Below, in pieces: positions 16,023-25,134 of a stretch of 64,000 nt of DNA. The notes under the pieces were generated by a model. It saw only the letters and a list, made by a program, of their open reading frames with translations. It did not search any database and was not told the origin of the DNA. How positions within the stretch are numbered: the first letter of the stretch is position 1; each line of letters starts with the position of its first letter. Both the position numbers and the translations under genes were made by a program. Source of the stretch: Streptomyces justiciae (GTDB lineage Bacteria > Actinomycetota > Actinomycetes > Streptomycetales > Streptomycetaceae); assembly GCF_015163075.1 (NCBI RefSeq), contig NZ_JADDXU010000027.1:1-64000 (forward strand). The letters run 5' to 3'.

Positions 16023-17249
16023 ATGACCGAACGCCCCAGCCCTTCACCGGCCACGACTCACCGGGACGACGCCTTCGACGACGGGCCCCGGCCGCTGCCG
16101 CCCGTCCGCTTCGCCTACGACGCGCACACCTGGAAGGAGATCGCGCATCTCCTGCTGAACCTTCCGGCGGCGTTGCTCGGGTTCGTCTATGTGACGACGG
16201 TGCTGTTCACCGGGTTCTGGCTGACTGTGACGGTGATCGGGTTCCCGTTGCTGGCGGCCGGGCTGATGGGGGCGCGGAAGCTGGGCGCGCTGGAGCGGCG
16301 GCGGGCCCGGGCGCTGCTCGGGGTGCGGATCGACGAGCCGAGTCCGTTGCCGCTGAAGACCGGCAATTCGGGCTTCTTCCAGCAGCTGTGGATGATGCTG
16401 AAGGACCCGGTGGGCTGGCGGACGATCCTGTACGACTTCATCCGGCTGCCCTGGGGCATTCTGACCTTCACCGTCACGCTGACCTCGCTGTTCGTGCTGT
16501 GGCCGGTGCTGCCGTATCTGGCGCGGGGGCTGACCAACGCCGACCGGGCGATGGTGCGGGGGCTGCTGTCGCCGTCGGACGAGCTGGAGCGTCGTATCGC
16601 GGAGCTGGAGTCGGACCGGGGGGTCGTGGTCGACACGGCCGCGGCCGATCTGCGGCGGATCGAGCGCGACCTGCACGACGGGGCGCAGGCCCGGCTGGTC
16701 AACCTCGCCATGGGGCTTGGGCTGGCGAAGGAGAAGCTGCTGGAGGACCCGGAGTACGCGCAGGCGATGGTCGAGGAGGCGCACGGCGAGGTGAAGCTGG
16801 CCTTGCAGGAGCTGCGGGACCTGGCGCGCGGGATTCATCCGGCGGTGCTGACGGACCGGGGGCTGGACGCGGCGCTGTCGTCGGTGGCGTCGCGGTGCAC
16901 GGTGCCGGTGAAGGTGACCGCCGACCTGGACGCCCGGCCGGCCGCGGCGATCGAGGGCATCGCCTACTTCACGGTCTCCGAGCTGTTGCAGAACATCAGC
17001 AAGCACAGCGGCGCGCGGTCGGCGTCGGTGGAGGTGTGGCGGTCGGGCGACCGGTTGCTGATCCAGGTGTGGGACGACGGCCGCGGCGGCGCCCGGCTCG
17101 ACGGCGGCACCGGTATGCAGGGGCTGGCGGAGCGGCTCGACGCGGTCGACGGGCTGTTCGTCATCGACTCTCCGGTGGGCGGGCCCACGACGGTCACGGC
17201 GGAGCTGCCGTGGCGGGACCGTTCGGCGCAGGACGCGCGGCGCGCGTAG
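16023..17249 (+). CDS. two-component sensor histidine kinase (HisKA_3 type)
   Basis: This 408-residue membrane kinase has an N-terminal sensor region (residues about 35-190) with four hydrophobic segments. The dimerisation and phosphoacceptor helix follows, RIERDLHDGAQARLV, with the phosphorylated His. The HATPase domain shows an N box in FTVSELLQNISKHS and a G box in DDGRGGARLDGGTGMQGL. It autophosphorylates and signals to a LuxR-type regulator. The ATG at 16023 gives the family start. It is paralogous to the next gene, and the only partner regulator nearby is at 20151. Confidence 0.92.
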   Translation: MTERPSPSPATTHRDDAFDDGPRPLPPVRFAYDAHTWKEIAHLLLNLPAALLGFVYVTTVLFTGFWLTVTVIGFPLLAAGLMGARKLGALERRRARALLGVRIDEPSPLPLKTGNSGFFQQLWMMLKDPVGWRTILYDFIRLPWGILTFTVTLTSLFVLWPVLPYLARGLTNADRAMVRGLLSPSDELERRIAELESDRGVVVDTAAADLRRIERDLHDGAQARLVNLAMGLGLAKEKLLEDPEYAQAMVEEAHGEVKLALQELRDLARGIHPAVLTDRGLDAALSSVASRCTVPVKVTADLDARPAAAIEGIAYFTVSELLQNISKHSGARSASVEVWRSGDRLLIQVWDDGRGGARLDGGTGMQGLAERLDAVDGLFVIDSPVGGPTTVTAELPWRDRSAQDARRA

Positions 17250-17407
17250 CGCACCCGGCATCGGCGTCCGCCGGGGAAGGTAGGGAAAACCCCCCTTCCA
17301 AGACGCCGACGGCCTCCATGGTCCGCTGACCTGCGGTCGAGCAGGGTGGAGTTACGACAGGCGACCGGTACGACACCCAGGCGCGGGACGAGAGAAGGAC
17401 GACGTCG

Positions 17408-18745
17408 ATGGCCACGGATTACGGACAGAGCTACGGGTTCCTCGAGGAGCCGGGGCGGCGTCGGCTGCCGGCCGGGCTGCGGGCGCCGTTCGAGGGGCGC
17501 ACCTGGCGCGAGTTCGGGTATGTGCTGCTCAGCCTGCCGGTCAGCATCCTGCTGTTCACGTACGGCGTCACGATGGTCGCGATCGGTGCCGGGCTGCTGG
17601 TGACGTTCCTCGGGGTTCCGGTGCTGGCGGCGGGGCTGGCCGGGTGCCGGGGGTTCGGGGCGATGGAGCGGGCGCGGGCGCGCGGGCTGCTGGGTCTCGA
17701 GGTCGCGGACCCGGAGCCGCTCAGGATGCGGGGGCACGGGTTCCTGGCGTGGATGGGGGCCGTGCTGAAGAGCGGTGCCTCGTGGCGGGCGCTGCTGTAC
17801 TCGGTGATCCAGTTGCCGTGGTCGGTGTTCTCGTTCGTGGTCGCGGTGATCTTCTGGGCGCATGGGTGGGCGCTGCTGACGTATCCGCTGTGGTTCTGGC
17901 TGTTCCCGGTGTACGGCGGGCAGGACGGGCTTCAGCTGTACGGCGACGAGACGCATCACATCTATCTCGACAACCCCTTCGAGATCGGCGTGACGGCGTT
18001 GGTGGGGCTGTTGTTCACGCTGGCGACGCCGTGGATCGTGCGGGCGCTCACCCAGGTCGACCGGCTGCTGGTGCACGGGCTGCTCGGGCCTTCGCGGCTG
18101 GCGACGCGGGTGGTGGAGCTGGAGTCGGACCGGGGGGTCGTGGTGGACACGGCGGCGGCGGATCTGCGGCGGATCGAGCGCGACCTGCACGACGGGGCGC
18201 AGGCCCGGCTGGTGGCGCTGGCGATGGATCTGGGGCTGGCGAAGGAGAAGCTGGCGGAGGATCCGCAGGCGGCGGCGCGGATGGTGGACGAGGCGCACGG
18301 TGAGGTGAAGACGGCGTTGCAGGAGCTGCGGGATCTGGCGCGCGGGATTCATCCGGCGGTGCTGACGGACCGGGGTCTGGATGCGGCGCTGTCGGCGGTG
18401 GCGTCGCGGTGCACGGTGCCGGTGCAGGTGGAGGTGGACCTGGTGGAGCGGCCCGCTCCGGCGATCGAGGGGATCGCGTACTTCACGGTGTCGGAGCTGC
18501 TGCAGAACATCAGCAAGCACTCGCGGGCCACGTGGGCGGGCGTGGATGTGTGGCGGGTGGAGAACCGGCTGATGTTGCAGGTGGTGGACAACGGGGTGGG
18601 CGGCGCGAGTGCCTCCGGCGGGTCGGGGCTGGCGGGGCTGGCCGAGCGGCTCGACGCGGTGGACGGGATTCTGGTGGTGGACTCGCCGGTCGGGGGGCCT
18701 ACGCGGGTTACTGCGGAGTTGCCTTGGCGGGGGGAGCGGGGCTGA
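17408..18745 (+). CDS. two-component sensor histidine kinase, paralogue of the upstream gene
   Basis: This 445-residue protein has the same layout as its neighbour: a membrane sensor region (about residues 30-215, with a longer loop including YGDETHHIYLDNPFE), then RIERDLHDGAQARLV and an N box in FTVSELLQNISKHS. The stretch from LESDRGVVVDTAAADLRR to the phosphoacceptor helix is identical in both proteins and nearly so in DNA, suggesting tandem duplication, possibly with gene conversion. The ATG start is 159 bases beyond the first kinase, so a separate promoter is possible. Confidence 0.92.
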   Translation: MATDYGQSYGFLEEPGRRRLPAGLRAPFEGRTWREFGYVLLSLPVSILLFTYGVTMVAIGAGLLVTFLGVPVLAAGLAGCRGFGAMERARARGLLGLEVADPEPLRMRGHGFLAWMGAVLKSGASWRALLYSVIQLPWSVFSFVVAVIFWAHGWALLTYPLWFWLFPVYGGQDGLQLYGDETHHIYLDNPFEIGVTALVGLLFTLATPWIVRALTQVDRLLVHGLLGPSRLATRVVELESDRGVVVDTAAADLRRIERDLHDGAQARLVALAMDLGLAKEKLAEDPQAAARMVDEAHGEVKTALQELRDLARGIHPAVLTDRGLDAALSAVASRCTVPVQVEVDLVERPAPAIEGIAYFTVSELLQNISKHSRATWAGVDVWRVENRLMLQVVDNGVGGASASGGSGLAGLAERLDAVDGILVVDSPVGGPTRVTAELPWRGERG

Positions 18746-18752
18746 AGGGGTG

Positions 18753-18812
18753 GGGGCGAGGGGGATGACGTGACGGGGGGTCGGGGCGACGGGGATGACG
18801 TGACGGGGGTGG
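18753..18812. repeat. 2 x 30-bp tandem repeat
   Basis: Two near-identical 30-bp units share the core GGGGATGACGTGACGGGGG (cores at 18761 and 18791). They lie just after the second kinase stop and before a dispersed repeat. Confidence 0.75.
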
Positions 18813-18824
18813 GGTTCGCGTCGA

Positions 18825-18970
18825 TGGGTTTCGCCCCCGCCGCCCTTACCCGTTCCCATCCCCAGGGGCTGCCGCCCCTTCGACCCCGCCGTTTCTGGGG
18901 GCTGCCGCCCCCAGACCCCCGCTTCGGCCCCGAAAGGGCCTCGTCCTCAAACGCCGGACAGGCTTGAGGA
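18825..18970. repeat. Streptomyces dispersed intergenic repeat, type A
   Basis: This tract has the form I recognise from many Streptomyces intergenic regions: GGGTTTCGCCCCCGCC, then paired hairpins AGGGGC/GCCCCT (18864-18879) and CTGGGGGC/GCCCCCAG (18895-18914), ending in CTCAAACGCCGGACAGGCTT. The hairpins can act as terminators. It abuts the decayed 3' end of the quinone-reductase pseudogene. Its identity as a genome-wide repeat is from memory. Confidence 0.7.
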
Positions 18971-18984
18971 CGCGTTCACTCTCA

Positions 18985-19891
18985 GGACCGTCTTTCCTCT
19001 GCTGCGCCCCTCCCCCAGCAGGCGGTGGGCCGCTGCCGCGGCGGCCCAGGTCGCCGATGTTGTAGCCGGTCAGGGTGCGGTTGTTCTTCAGAGCGGGAGG
19101 ACGGGCAGGTGCAGGTCGGGGTGGCGGGCCGCCTCGCCGTAGACCGCGACCCTGCCGAAGGGGGCCAGGACGTCCAGGCTCGCCAGGCGGGTCGGGCCGC
19201 CGACCGGGTCCAGGACCACTCGACGCCACGGCCGGCGGTCGCCGCCCGCACGGCCGCCGGGAAGCCGTCCCGGACGAAGACCTCGTCGTAGCCGAAGGCG
19301 GCGCAGGCGTACTCGGCCTTCTCCGGCGTGCTCACCGTGCCGTACACCGCCCGCGCCCCCAGCGCCCGCCCGGGCCAGCTGTGCCGCCACGCCTCCGACG
19401 CCGCCCGCGGCGGCGTGGATCAGGACCGTGTCGCTGGGTGCGAGGCGGGCCGCCCCGGCCAGGACGCCGTACGCCGTGGTCAGTACGAGGGCCGCGCCGC
19501 CGCCGCTGCGCAGGTCGAGGGCGTCGGGGAGCGGGAAGGCGAAGGCCGCCGGGACGACGGTGTACTCGGCGTAGCCACCGCCGTCGGGCAGGTAGGCAGC
19601 GACCCGATCTCCGACCCGCACGTCCGCCACGCCGGCGTCCGCGGCCACCCTCTCCCCCGTCCCCACCGCAGCGACCATCCCCTCCCCCACCGCGGCCACC
19701 ACTCCCGCCGCCTCCAGCCCCGTCACCGTCTCCCCGGCCGGCTCGCCGAAGTCTCCGAGGCGGTGCTGGATCTCCCCGTAGTTGACGCCCGCGTAGGCGA
19801 CGCGGAGGAGGATCTCGCCGGGGCCCGGGGTGGGGGTGGGCAGGTCGACGAGGTGGAGTACCTCCGGTCCGCCGGTCCTGCTGAACGCCAT
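18985..19891 (-). pseudogene. frameshifted zinc-binding dehydrogenase / quinone reductase (MDR family)
   Basis: The N-terminal half is a normal medium-chain reductase: MAFSRTGGPEVLHLVDLP, PGEILLRVAYAGVNYGEI, and the nucleotide-binding IHAAAGGVGGVAAQLAR. The frame then breaks three times. Near 19370 a GGGC duplication shifts it away from VYGTVSTPEKAEYA, near 19219 one base is missing before VVLDPVGG, and near 19090 one base is missing before LKNNRTLTGYNIGDL. The family's last segment after GYNIGDL is also missing, and dispersed repeat A lies just beyond. This looks like a decayed gene; sequencing error could explain single shifts but not the lost 3' end. The start could also be the GTG at 19900. 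Confidence 0.82.
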
Positions 19892-20150
19892 CGCCCGCAC
19901 AGGGCCTCCCCCTCGCTCGTCGATGGAGGCCGGAACCGCTCGTGGCGGCTCCCGCATTCCCGTCGGACGGGCCGCGTCGGCTCGTTTCACACGCTGTTCA
20001 TCGGCGCTTGTCGAGGTTCATCCACGTTCATCGGCCCCGAATCCCGTTGCTCCGGCGCGAGCCGCTGTGAATGCTGGAATGCTGGACTTTGCCCGTCGGG
20101 GAGACGGGCGCGGAGACGGGGTGTGGGGGCCGAGGATCGTGGAGGACAGG

Positions 20151-20810
20151 GTGCGGGTGGTCATCGCCGAGGATTCAGTGCTGCTCAGGGAGGGGCTGAC
20201 CCGGCTGCTGACCGACCGCGGGCATGACGTCGTCGCGGGCGTGGGAGACGGCGAGGCGCTGGTCAAGACCATCACCGAGCTCGATGAGCAGGGGGCTATG
20301 CCGGATGTGGTCGTCGCCGACGTGCGGATGCCGCCCACGCATACCGACGAAGGTGTGCGGGCCGCCGTACAGCTGCGCAAGGCCCACCCCCGGCTCGGGG
20401 TGCTCGTACTGTCGCAGTACGTCGAGGAGCGGTACGCGACCGAACTTCTCGCCGGGTCCAGCCGTGGCGTCGGCTATCTGCTCAAGGACCGGGTAGCCGA
20501 GGTGCGTGAGTTCGTGGACGCGGTGGTGCGGGTCGCCGAGGGCGGTACGGCGCTGGACCCGGAGGTCGTCGCACAGTTGCTGGGGCGCAGCCGCAAGCAG
20601 GACGTGCTCGCGGGACTCACCCCGCGGGAGCGGGAGGTGCTGGGGCTGATGGCCGAGGGACGGACGAACTCGGCGATCGCGCGGCAGCTGGTGGTGAGCG
20701 ACGGGGCGGTGGAGAAGCATGTCAGCAACATCTTCCTGAAGCTGGGGCTGTCTCCGAGTGACGGGGATCACCGTCGGGTTCTCGCGGTGCTCACCTATCT
20801 GAACTCCTGA
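20151..20810 (+). CDS. LuxR-family two-component response regulator
   Basis: This 219-residue regulator has a receiver domain (VRVVIAEDSVLLREG, phospho-acceptor Asp57 in VVVADVRMPP, Lys in YLLKDR) and a C-terminal LuxR/GerE helix-turn-helix (LTPREREVLGLMAEGRTNSAIA, seen as LTPREREVLGLMAEG and NSAIARQL, then VEKHVSNIFLKLGL). I chose the GTG at 20151 because GGAGG lies 5 bases upstream; a GTG at 20139 is in frame. It is the likely partner of both upstream kinases and sits ahead of korAB, which it may regulate (inference). Confidence 0.93.
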   Translation: MRVVIAEDSVLLREGLTRLLTDRGHDVVAGVGDGEALVKTITELDEQGAMPDVVVADVRMPPTHTDEGVRAAVQLRKAHPRLGVLVLSQYVEERYATELLAGSSRGVGYLLKDRVAEVREFVDAVVRVAEGGTALDPEVVAQLLGRSRKQDVLAGLTPREREVLGLMAEGRTNSAIARQLVVSDGAVEKHVSNIFLKLGLSPSDGDHRRVLAVLTYLNS

Positions 20811-20813
20811 CGA

Positions 20814-20830
20814 GCTGACACCGTGTCAGC
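20814..20830 (+). terminator. short hairpin after the response regulator
   Basis: GCTGACA and TGTCAGC form a perfect 7-bp stem with a 3-base loop, 3 bases after the stop codon. The following 265 bases up to korA have no gene and should contain the korA promoter, which I could not pin down. Confidence 0.5.
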
Positions 20831-21095
20831 CATATGGGTGCAGCCGTCATCGATGTGCCGATGGACGAGGGCGGCGGCCGACGAGGCTCAGAACCGAACG
20901 GGAGCACTGCGCGTCTTGTAGGGAAGCGCCGGGGGGCGAGTAAGTCATGACAAGTCAGGGCGACAGGGCGTCTCAAAATCGTGTCCATCATGCGATTGGC
21001 CACAGGAAGGCGACCCTTACGGACGTAGGGTTGATCCAGGGAAGGCCTGCGGGAAGGCCTGTCCCGGACAGCCGCCTCGAGGGAGGTCCAGTTCA

Positions 21096-23024
21096 GTGAC
21101 CAGCCAGGTCAGTAGCCCAGCGGAGCAGGCCGACGAAGCCGTCGTGGGAGAGCAGCGCAAAGCAGCAGGGGCGAAGGACGTCCGCCGCCTCGACCGGGTG
21201 ATCATCCGCTTCGCGGGGGACTCGGGGGACGGCATGCAGCTCACCGGCGACCGCTTCACGTCCGAAACGGCCTCCTTCGGCAACGATCTGTCCACTCTCC
21301 CCAACTTCCCCGCCGAGATCCGGGCGCCTGCCGGAACGCTGCCGGGTGTCTCGTCCTTCCAACTGCACTTCGCCGACCACGACATCCTCACCCCGGGTGA
21401 CGCGCCGAACGTCCTGGTCGCGATGAACCCGGCCGCCCTGAAGGCCAACATCGGCGATCTGCCACGCGGCGCCGAGATCATCGTCAACACCGACGAGTTC
21501 ACCAAACGGGCGATGCAGAAGGTCGGGTACGCCGAGAGTCCCCTGGAGGACGGGTCGCTCGACGGGTACAGCCTCCACCCTGTGCCGCTGACGACACTCA
21601 CGGTGGAGGCACTCAAAGAATTCGACCTGTCCCGCAAAGAGGCCGAGCGCAGCAAGAACATGTTCGCGCTCGGCCTCTTGTCGTGGATGTACCACCGGCC
21701 CACCGAGGGCACGGAGCGCTTCCTGGCCTCGAAGTTCGCCAAGAAGCCCGAGATCATGAAGGCGAACCTCGCCGCCTTCCGCGCGGGCTGGAACTTCGGC
21801 GAGACGACCGAGGACTTCGCGGTCTCCTACGAGGTCGCCCCGGCGGCCACCGCCTTCCCGGTCGGCACCTACCGCAACATCTCCGGGAACCTGGCGCTGT
21901 CCTACGGACTGGTCACCGCGTCCCGTCAGGCGGACCTTCCGCTGTATCTGGGCTCGTACCCGATCACCCCGGCGTCCGACATCCTGCACGAGCTGAGCAA
22001 GCACAAGAACTTCGGTGTCCGCACCTTCCAGGCGGAGGACGAGATCGCCGGCATCGGCGCGGCACTGGGCGCGGCGTTCGGCGGCTCGCTGGCGGTGACC
22101 ACGACGAGTGGTCCGGGGGTGGCGCTCAAGAGCGAGACCATCGGTCTTGCGGTCTCCCTGGAGCTGCCGCTGCTGGTGATCGACATCCAGCGCGGCGGGC
22201 CGTCCACCGGTCTGCCGACCAAGACCGAGCAGGCGGACCTGCTCCAGGCGATGTTCGGCCGCAACGGCGAGGCGCCGGTCCCGGTGATCGCGCCCTGCAC
22301 CCCGGCCGACTGCTTCGACGCGGCGCTGGAGGCGGCGAGGATCGCGCTGACGTACCGCACGCCGGTGATGCTGCTGTCCGACGGCTATCTCGCCAACGGC
22401 AGCGAGCCCTGGCGCATCCCGGAGCTCGATGAACTCCCGGACCTGACCGTGCAGTTCGCGCAGGGACCGAACCACACGCTGGAGGACGGCACGGAGGTCT
22501 TCTGGCCGTACAAGCGCGACCCGCAGACCCTGGCCCGCCCCTGGGCCGTCCCCGGCACGCCCGGCCTGGAGCACCGCATCGGCGGCATCGAGAAGCAGGA
22601 CGGCACAGGCAACATCTCCTACGACCCCGCCAACCACGACTTCATGGTCCGCACCCGGCAGGCCAAGATCGACGGCATCGACGTACCCGATGTCGAGGTC
22701 GACGACCCGCACGAGGCACGCACGCTGGTGCTGGGCTGGGGATCGACGTACGGCCCCATCACCGCCGCCGTCCGCAGACTGCGCGCGGCCGGCGAGTCCA
22801 TCGCGCAGGCCCATCTGCGCCACCTCAACCCGTTCCCGCGGAATCTCGGCACGGTTCTGCAGCGCTACGACAAGGTGGTGATCCCCGAGATGAACCTCGG
22901 GCAGCTCGCCACGCTGATCCGGGCGAAGTACCTGGTCGACGCCCACTCGTACAACCAGGTCAACGGAATGCCGTTCAAGGCCGAACAGCTCGCCACGGCT
23001 CTCAAGGAGGCCATCGATGGCTGA
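21096..23024 (+). CDS. korA: 2-oxoacid:ferredoxin oxidoreductase subunit alpha
   Basis: This 642-residue protein fuses the gamma domain (residues about 33-200, VIIRFAGDSGDGMQLTGDRF) to the pyrimidine-binding alpha domain (ALSYGLVTASRQADLPLYLG, then YPITPASDILHELSKH and FQAEDEIAGIGAALGAAFGG). With KorB it oxidises 2-oxoglutarate (or a similar 2-oxoacid) to the acyl-CoA and CO2, reducing ferredoxin, as shown for the mycobacterial enzyme. The GTG start has GGGAGG about 10 bases upstream. The korB start overlaps its end by 8 bases. Confidence 0.95.
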   Translation: MTSQVSSPAEQADEAVVGEQRKAAGAKDVRRLDRVIIRFAGDSGDGMQLTGDRFTSETASFGNDLSTLPNFPAEIRAPAGTLPGVSSFQLHFADHDILTPGDAPNVLVAMNPAALKANIGDLPRGAEIIVNTDEFTKRAMQKVGYAESPLEDGSLDGYSLHPVPLTTLTVEALKEFDLSRKEAERSKNMFALGLLSWMYHRPTEGTERFLASKFAKKPEIMKANLAAFRAGWNFGETTEDFAVSYEVAPAATAFPVGTYRNISGNLALSYGLVTASRQADLPLYLGSYPITPASDILHELSKHKNFGVRTFQAEDEIAGIGAALGAAFGGSLAVTTTSGPGVALKSETIGLAVSLELPLLVIDIQRGGPSTGLPTKTEQADLLQAMFGRNGEAPVPVIAPCTPADCFDAALEAARIALTYRTPVMLLSDGYLANGSEPWRIPELDELPDLTVQFAQGPNHTLEDGTEVFWPYKRDPQTLARPWAVPGTPGLEHRIGGIEKQDGTGNISYDPANHDFMVRTRQAKIDGIDVPDVEVDDPHEARTLVLGWGSTYGPITAAVRRLRAAGESIAQAHLRHLNPFPRNLGTVLQRYDKVVIPEMNLGQLATLIRAKYLVDAHSYNQVNGMPFKAEQLATALKEAIDG

Positions 23025-24096
23025 GACGTCCACGGAAGGCACGGGCACGATCGAGGCGCTTTCCCTCGTCCCCAAGGCCGAGGGACGCCAGGCGATGAAG
23101 GACTTCAAGTCCGACCAGGAGGTGCGCTGGTGCCCCGGCTGCGGTGACTACGCGATCCTCGCCGCCGTCCAGGGCTTCATGCCCGAACTCGGCCTGGCCA
23201 AGGAGAACATCGTCTTCGTCTCGGGCATCGGCTGCTCGTCGCGCTTCCCGTACTACATGAACACGTACGGCATGCACTCCATCCACGGCCGCGCGCCTGC
23301 GATCGCGACGGGCCTGGCGACGAGTCGGCGGGACCTGTCGGTGTGGGTGGTGACGGGTGACGGCGACGCGCTGTCGATCGGCGGCAACCACCTGATCCAC
23401 GCCCTGCGCCGCAACGTGAACCTCAAGATCCTCCTCTTCAACAACCGGATCTACGGCCTGACCAAGGGCCAGTACAGCCCGACGTCGGAGGTCGGGAAGA
23501 TCACCAAGTCGACGCCGATGGGCTCGCTGGACGCGCCTTTCAACCCGGTGTCCCTCGCGCTCGGCGCGGAGGCGTCGTTCGTGGCGCGGACGGTGGACTC
23601 GGACCGCAAGCACCTCACGTCGGTGCTGCGGGAGGCCGCCGCCCACCCCGGTACGGCGCTGATCGAGATCTACCAGAACTGCAACATCTTCAACGACGGC
23701 GCCTTCGAGGTGCTGAAGGACAAGCAGCAGGCGGAGGAGGCGGTGATCCGGCTGGAGCACGGGCAGCCGATCCGCTTCGGTGCCGACGGCGCGAAGGGTG
23801 TCGTACGGGATCGTGTCACCGGGGATCTGAAGGTGGTGACGGTGACGCCGGAGAACGAGGCGGACGTCCTGGTCCACGACGCCCACGCGGCGTCCCCGAC
23901 CACGGCCTTCGCCCTCTCCCGCCTGGCCGACCCGGACACGCTGCACCACACCCCGATCGGTGTGCTGCGGTCCGTGGACCGCCCGGTGTACGACACCCAG
24001 ATGGCCGACCAGCTCGACACGGCGATCGAACAGAACGGCAAGGGGGATCTGGCGTCGTTGCTGGCGGGTGGGGACACCTGGACGGTGGTGGGCTGA
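23017..24096 (+). CDS. korB: 2-oxoacid:ferredoxin oxidoreductase subunit beta
   Basis: This 359-residue subunit binds thiamine diphosphate and an iron-sulfur cluster. WCPGCGDYAIL (about residues 31-41) holds two cluster cysteines. SGIGCSSRFPYYM holds a third, VTGDGDALSIGGNH is the thiamine diphosphate/Mg motif, and NNRIYGLTKGQYSPTS follows. The last 100 residues are the variable C-terminal part. Overlap with korA implies coupled translation. An inverted repeat at 24106-24140 ends the operon. Confidence 0.95.
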   Translation: MAETSTEGTGTIEALSLVPKAEGRQAMKDFKSDQEVRWCPGCGDYAILAAVQGFMPELGLAKENIVFVSGIGCSSRFPYYMNTYGMHSIHGRAPAIATGLATSRRDLSVWVVTGDGDALSIGGNHLIHALRRNVNLKILLFNNRIYGLTKGQYSPTSEVGKITKSTPMGSLDAPFNPVSLALGAEASFVARTVDSDRKHLTSVLREAAAHPGTALIEIYQNCNIFNDGAFEVLKDKQQAEEAVIRLEHGQPIRFGADGAKGVVRDRVTGDLKVVTVTPENEADVLVHDAHAASPTTAFALSRLADPDTLHHTPIGVLRSVDRPVYDTQMADQLDTAIEQNGKGDLASLLAGGDTWTVVG

Positions 24097-24105
24097 CGAG
24101 TCGCA

Positions 24106-24140
24106 GAGGCCTGGATGTCGTACGGCGGCGTCCAGGCCTC
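24106..24140. terminator. bidirectional terminator between korB and the convergent small gene
   Basis: A perfect 10-bp inverted repeat (GAGGCCTGGA with TCCAGGCCTC) surrounds a 15-base loop. It lies 9 bases past the korB stop and 7 bases past the stop of the opposing gene. Confidence 0.65.
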
Positions 24141-24147
24141 ACGCATG

Positions 24148-24408
24148 TCAGGCGTCGGGGATGTCCCGCTTGGCCCTGATCAGCGTTTCGCGGCTGATGA
24201 CGACGATGCGCTCGTAGTCGGCGCGGGCTGCGTCGGAGGGAAGGTGGGGGTCGAGTTCGGCGGTGGCCTCGGTGCCGATGACGGCGAAGTTGCCGTCGGT
24301 CAGTTCGAAGACGTCGGGGCAGGTCTCGCCGGACATGCTGCCTCGTTGACGTGGGGTCCAGCCCAATCTTCGGGAGAAGAAACGGACTTGGGGTTCGTCG
24401 AACACCAC
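24148..24408 (-). CDS. conserved hypothetical protein of actinomycetes
   Basis: This 86-residue soluble protein contains the segments GETCPDVFELTDGNFAVIG and RIVVISRETLIRAKRDIPDA. I recognise this as a conserved Streptomyces protein often found near small regulators, but no activity is known. It starts with tandem GTG codons (24408 and 24405) behind GGAG. It lies 127 bases downstream of the DUF6082-like gene on the same strand and may share its transcript. Confidence 0.75.
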   Translation of the reverse strand: MVFDEPQVRFFSRRLGWTPRQRGSMSGETCPDVFELTDGNFAVIGTEATAELDPHLPSDAARADYERIVVISRETLIRAKRDIPDA

Positions 24409-24535
24409 GGTGGGCTCCTCTGCGGGGGTGCAGTGCAGGACTCGCCGACGACAAGATCGTCACATAGACGGACTTGGCGCAGGCTCTTCATAGATGACCC
24501 GCCCGACCTCGCTTTAGACCCACTCGTTAGCGTGA

Positions 24536-25033
24536 TCACATCAGTGGCGAACTCACCACCCACCACTCGTCCGGGTCATCCGCCCGCTCTTCCAGGAGGG
24601 TGTCGACCTCCCGCCCGACCCTCGCCTCGAACGAGTCCTCGGGCAGCAGGCGCCGGTGCTCGGCGGTACGTTCCCAGTACTCAGCGAAGGCTCCTCCACG
24701 GCACAACACCCGCAGATTGCCGAGGAGTTCGTCCCAGTCGACCGAGCCGATCCGATAGGAGAGCAGGGTCGCCGCGTACCAGCGGTTCACGAACATGATC
24801 TGGCGGCGCCGCTCCTCGGACACCCCGGTCAGCGAGCTGGCGGCCGTGGCGAGCGACGGGTCGTCCATGGCGCGGCCCTGCTGTTCGGCGATGAGGCGGT
24901 GGTGCTGGATGAGGTTGGAGCGGCGGATCTCCTCGGTCATGAGCGTCAGTTGGCTCACGAGCGCCAGCAGGAGTTCCTCCTGGCGTCGGCGGCGGGCGCC
25001 CCGGCCGAAGAGGGCGCGCAACGGTGTGGCCAT
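24536..25033 (-). CDS. DUF6082-like helical protein
   Basis: This 165-residue mostly helical protein begins with a basic segment (GRGARRRRQEELL) and contains IQHHRLIAEQQGRAMDDPSL and RQIMFVNRWYAATLLSYRIG, a pattern I associate with DUF6082 proteins of Streptomyces (from memory). Function is unknown. I prefer the ATG at 25033 behind GGGGGA; an upstream ATG at 25066 is possible, and longer starts would overlap the hxlR-type gene. It is transcribed in the same direction as that regulator, about 100 bases downstream. Confidence 0.65.
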   Translation of the reverse strand: MATPLRALFGRGARRRRQEELLLALVSQLTLMTEEIRRSNLIQHHRLIAEQQGRAMDDPSLATAASSLTGVSEERRRQIMFVNRWYAATLLSYRIGSVDWDELLGNLRVLCRGGAFAEYWERTAEHRRLLPEDSFEARVGREVDTLLEERADDPDEWWVVSSPLM

Positions 25034-25134
25034 GGCAACGAGTCCCCCCTGGTCGCGAACCCTCATCGTGCCCGGCGGTACAGGTCCGCGCTCGGGGCGG
25101 AAAGGGGGCGCACGGAGGGACGCCCGCTCAGAGC

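Noticed and set aside
20791..21003. Small minus-strand gene between the response regulator and korA
   Set aside because: No ribosome site, poor composition, and it overlaps the response regulator end; the region is better explained as the korA promoter region.
24300..24566. Additional minus-strand gene upstream of the 86-residue protein
   Set aside because: It overlaps the 86-residue gene in another frame and reads like non-coding sequence.
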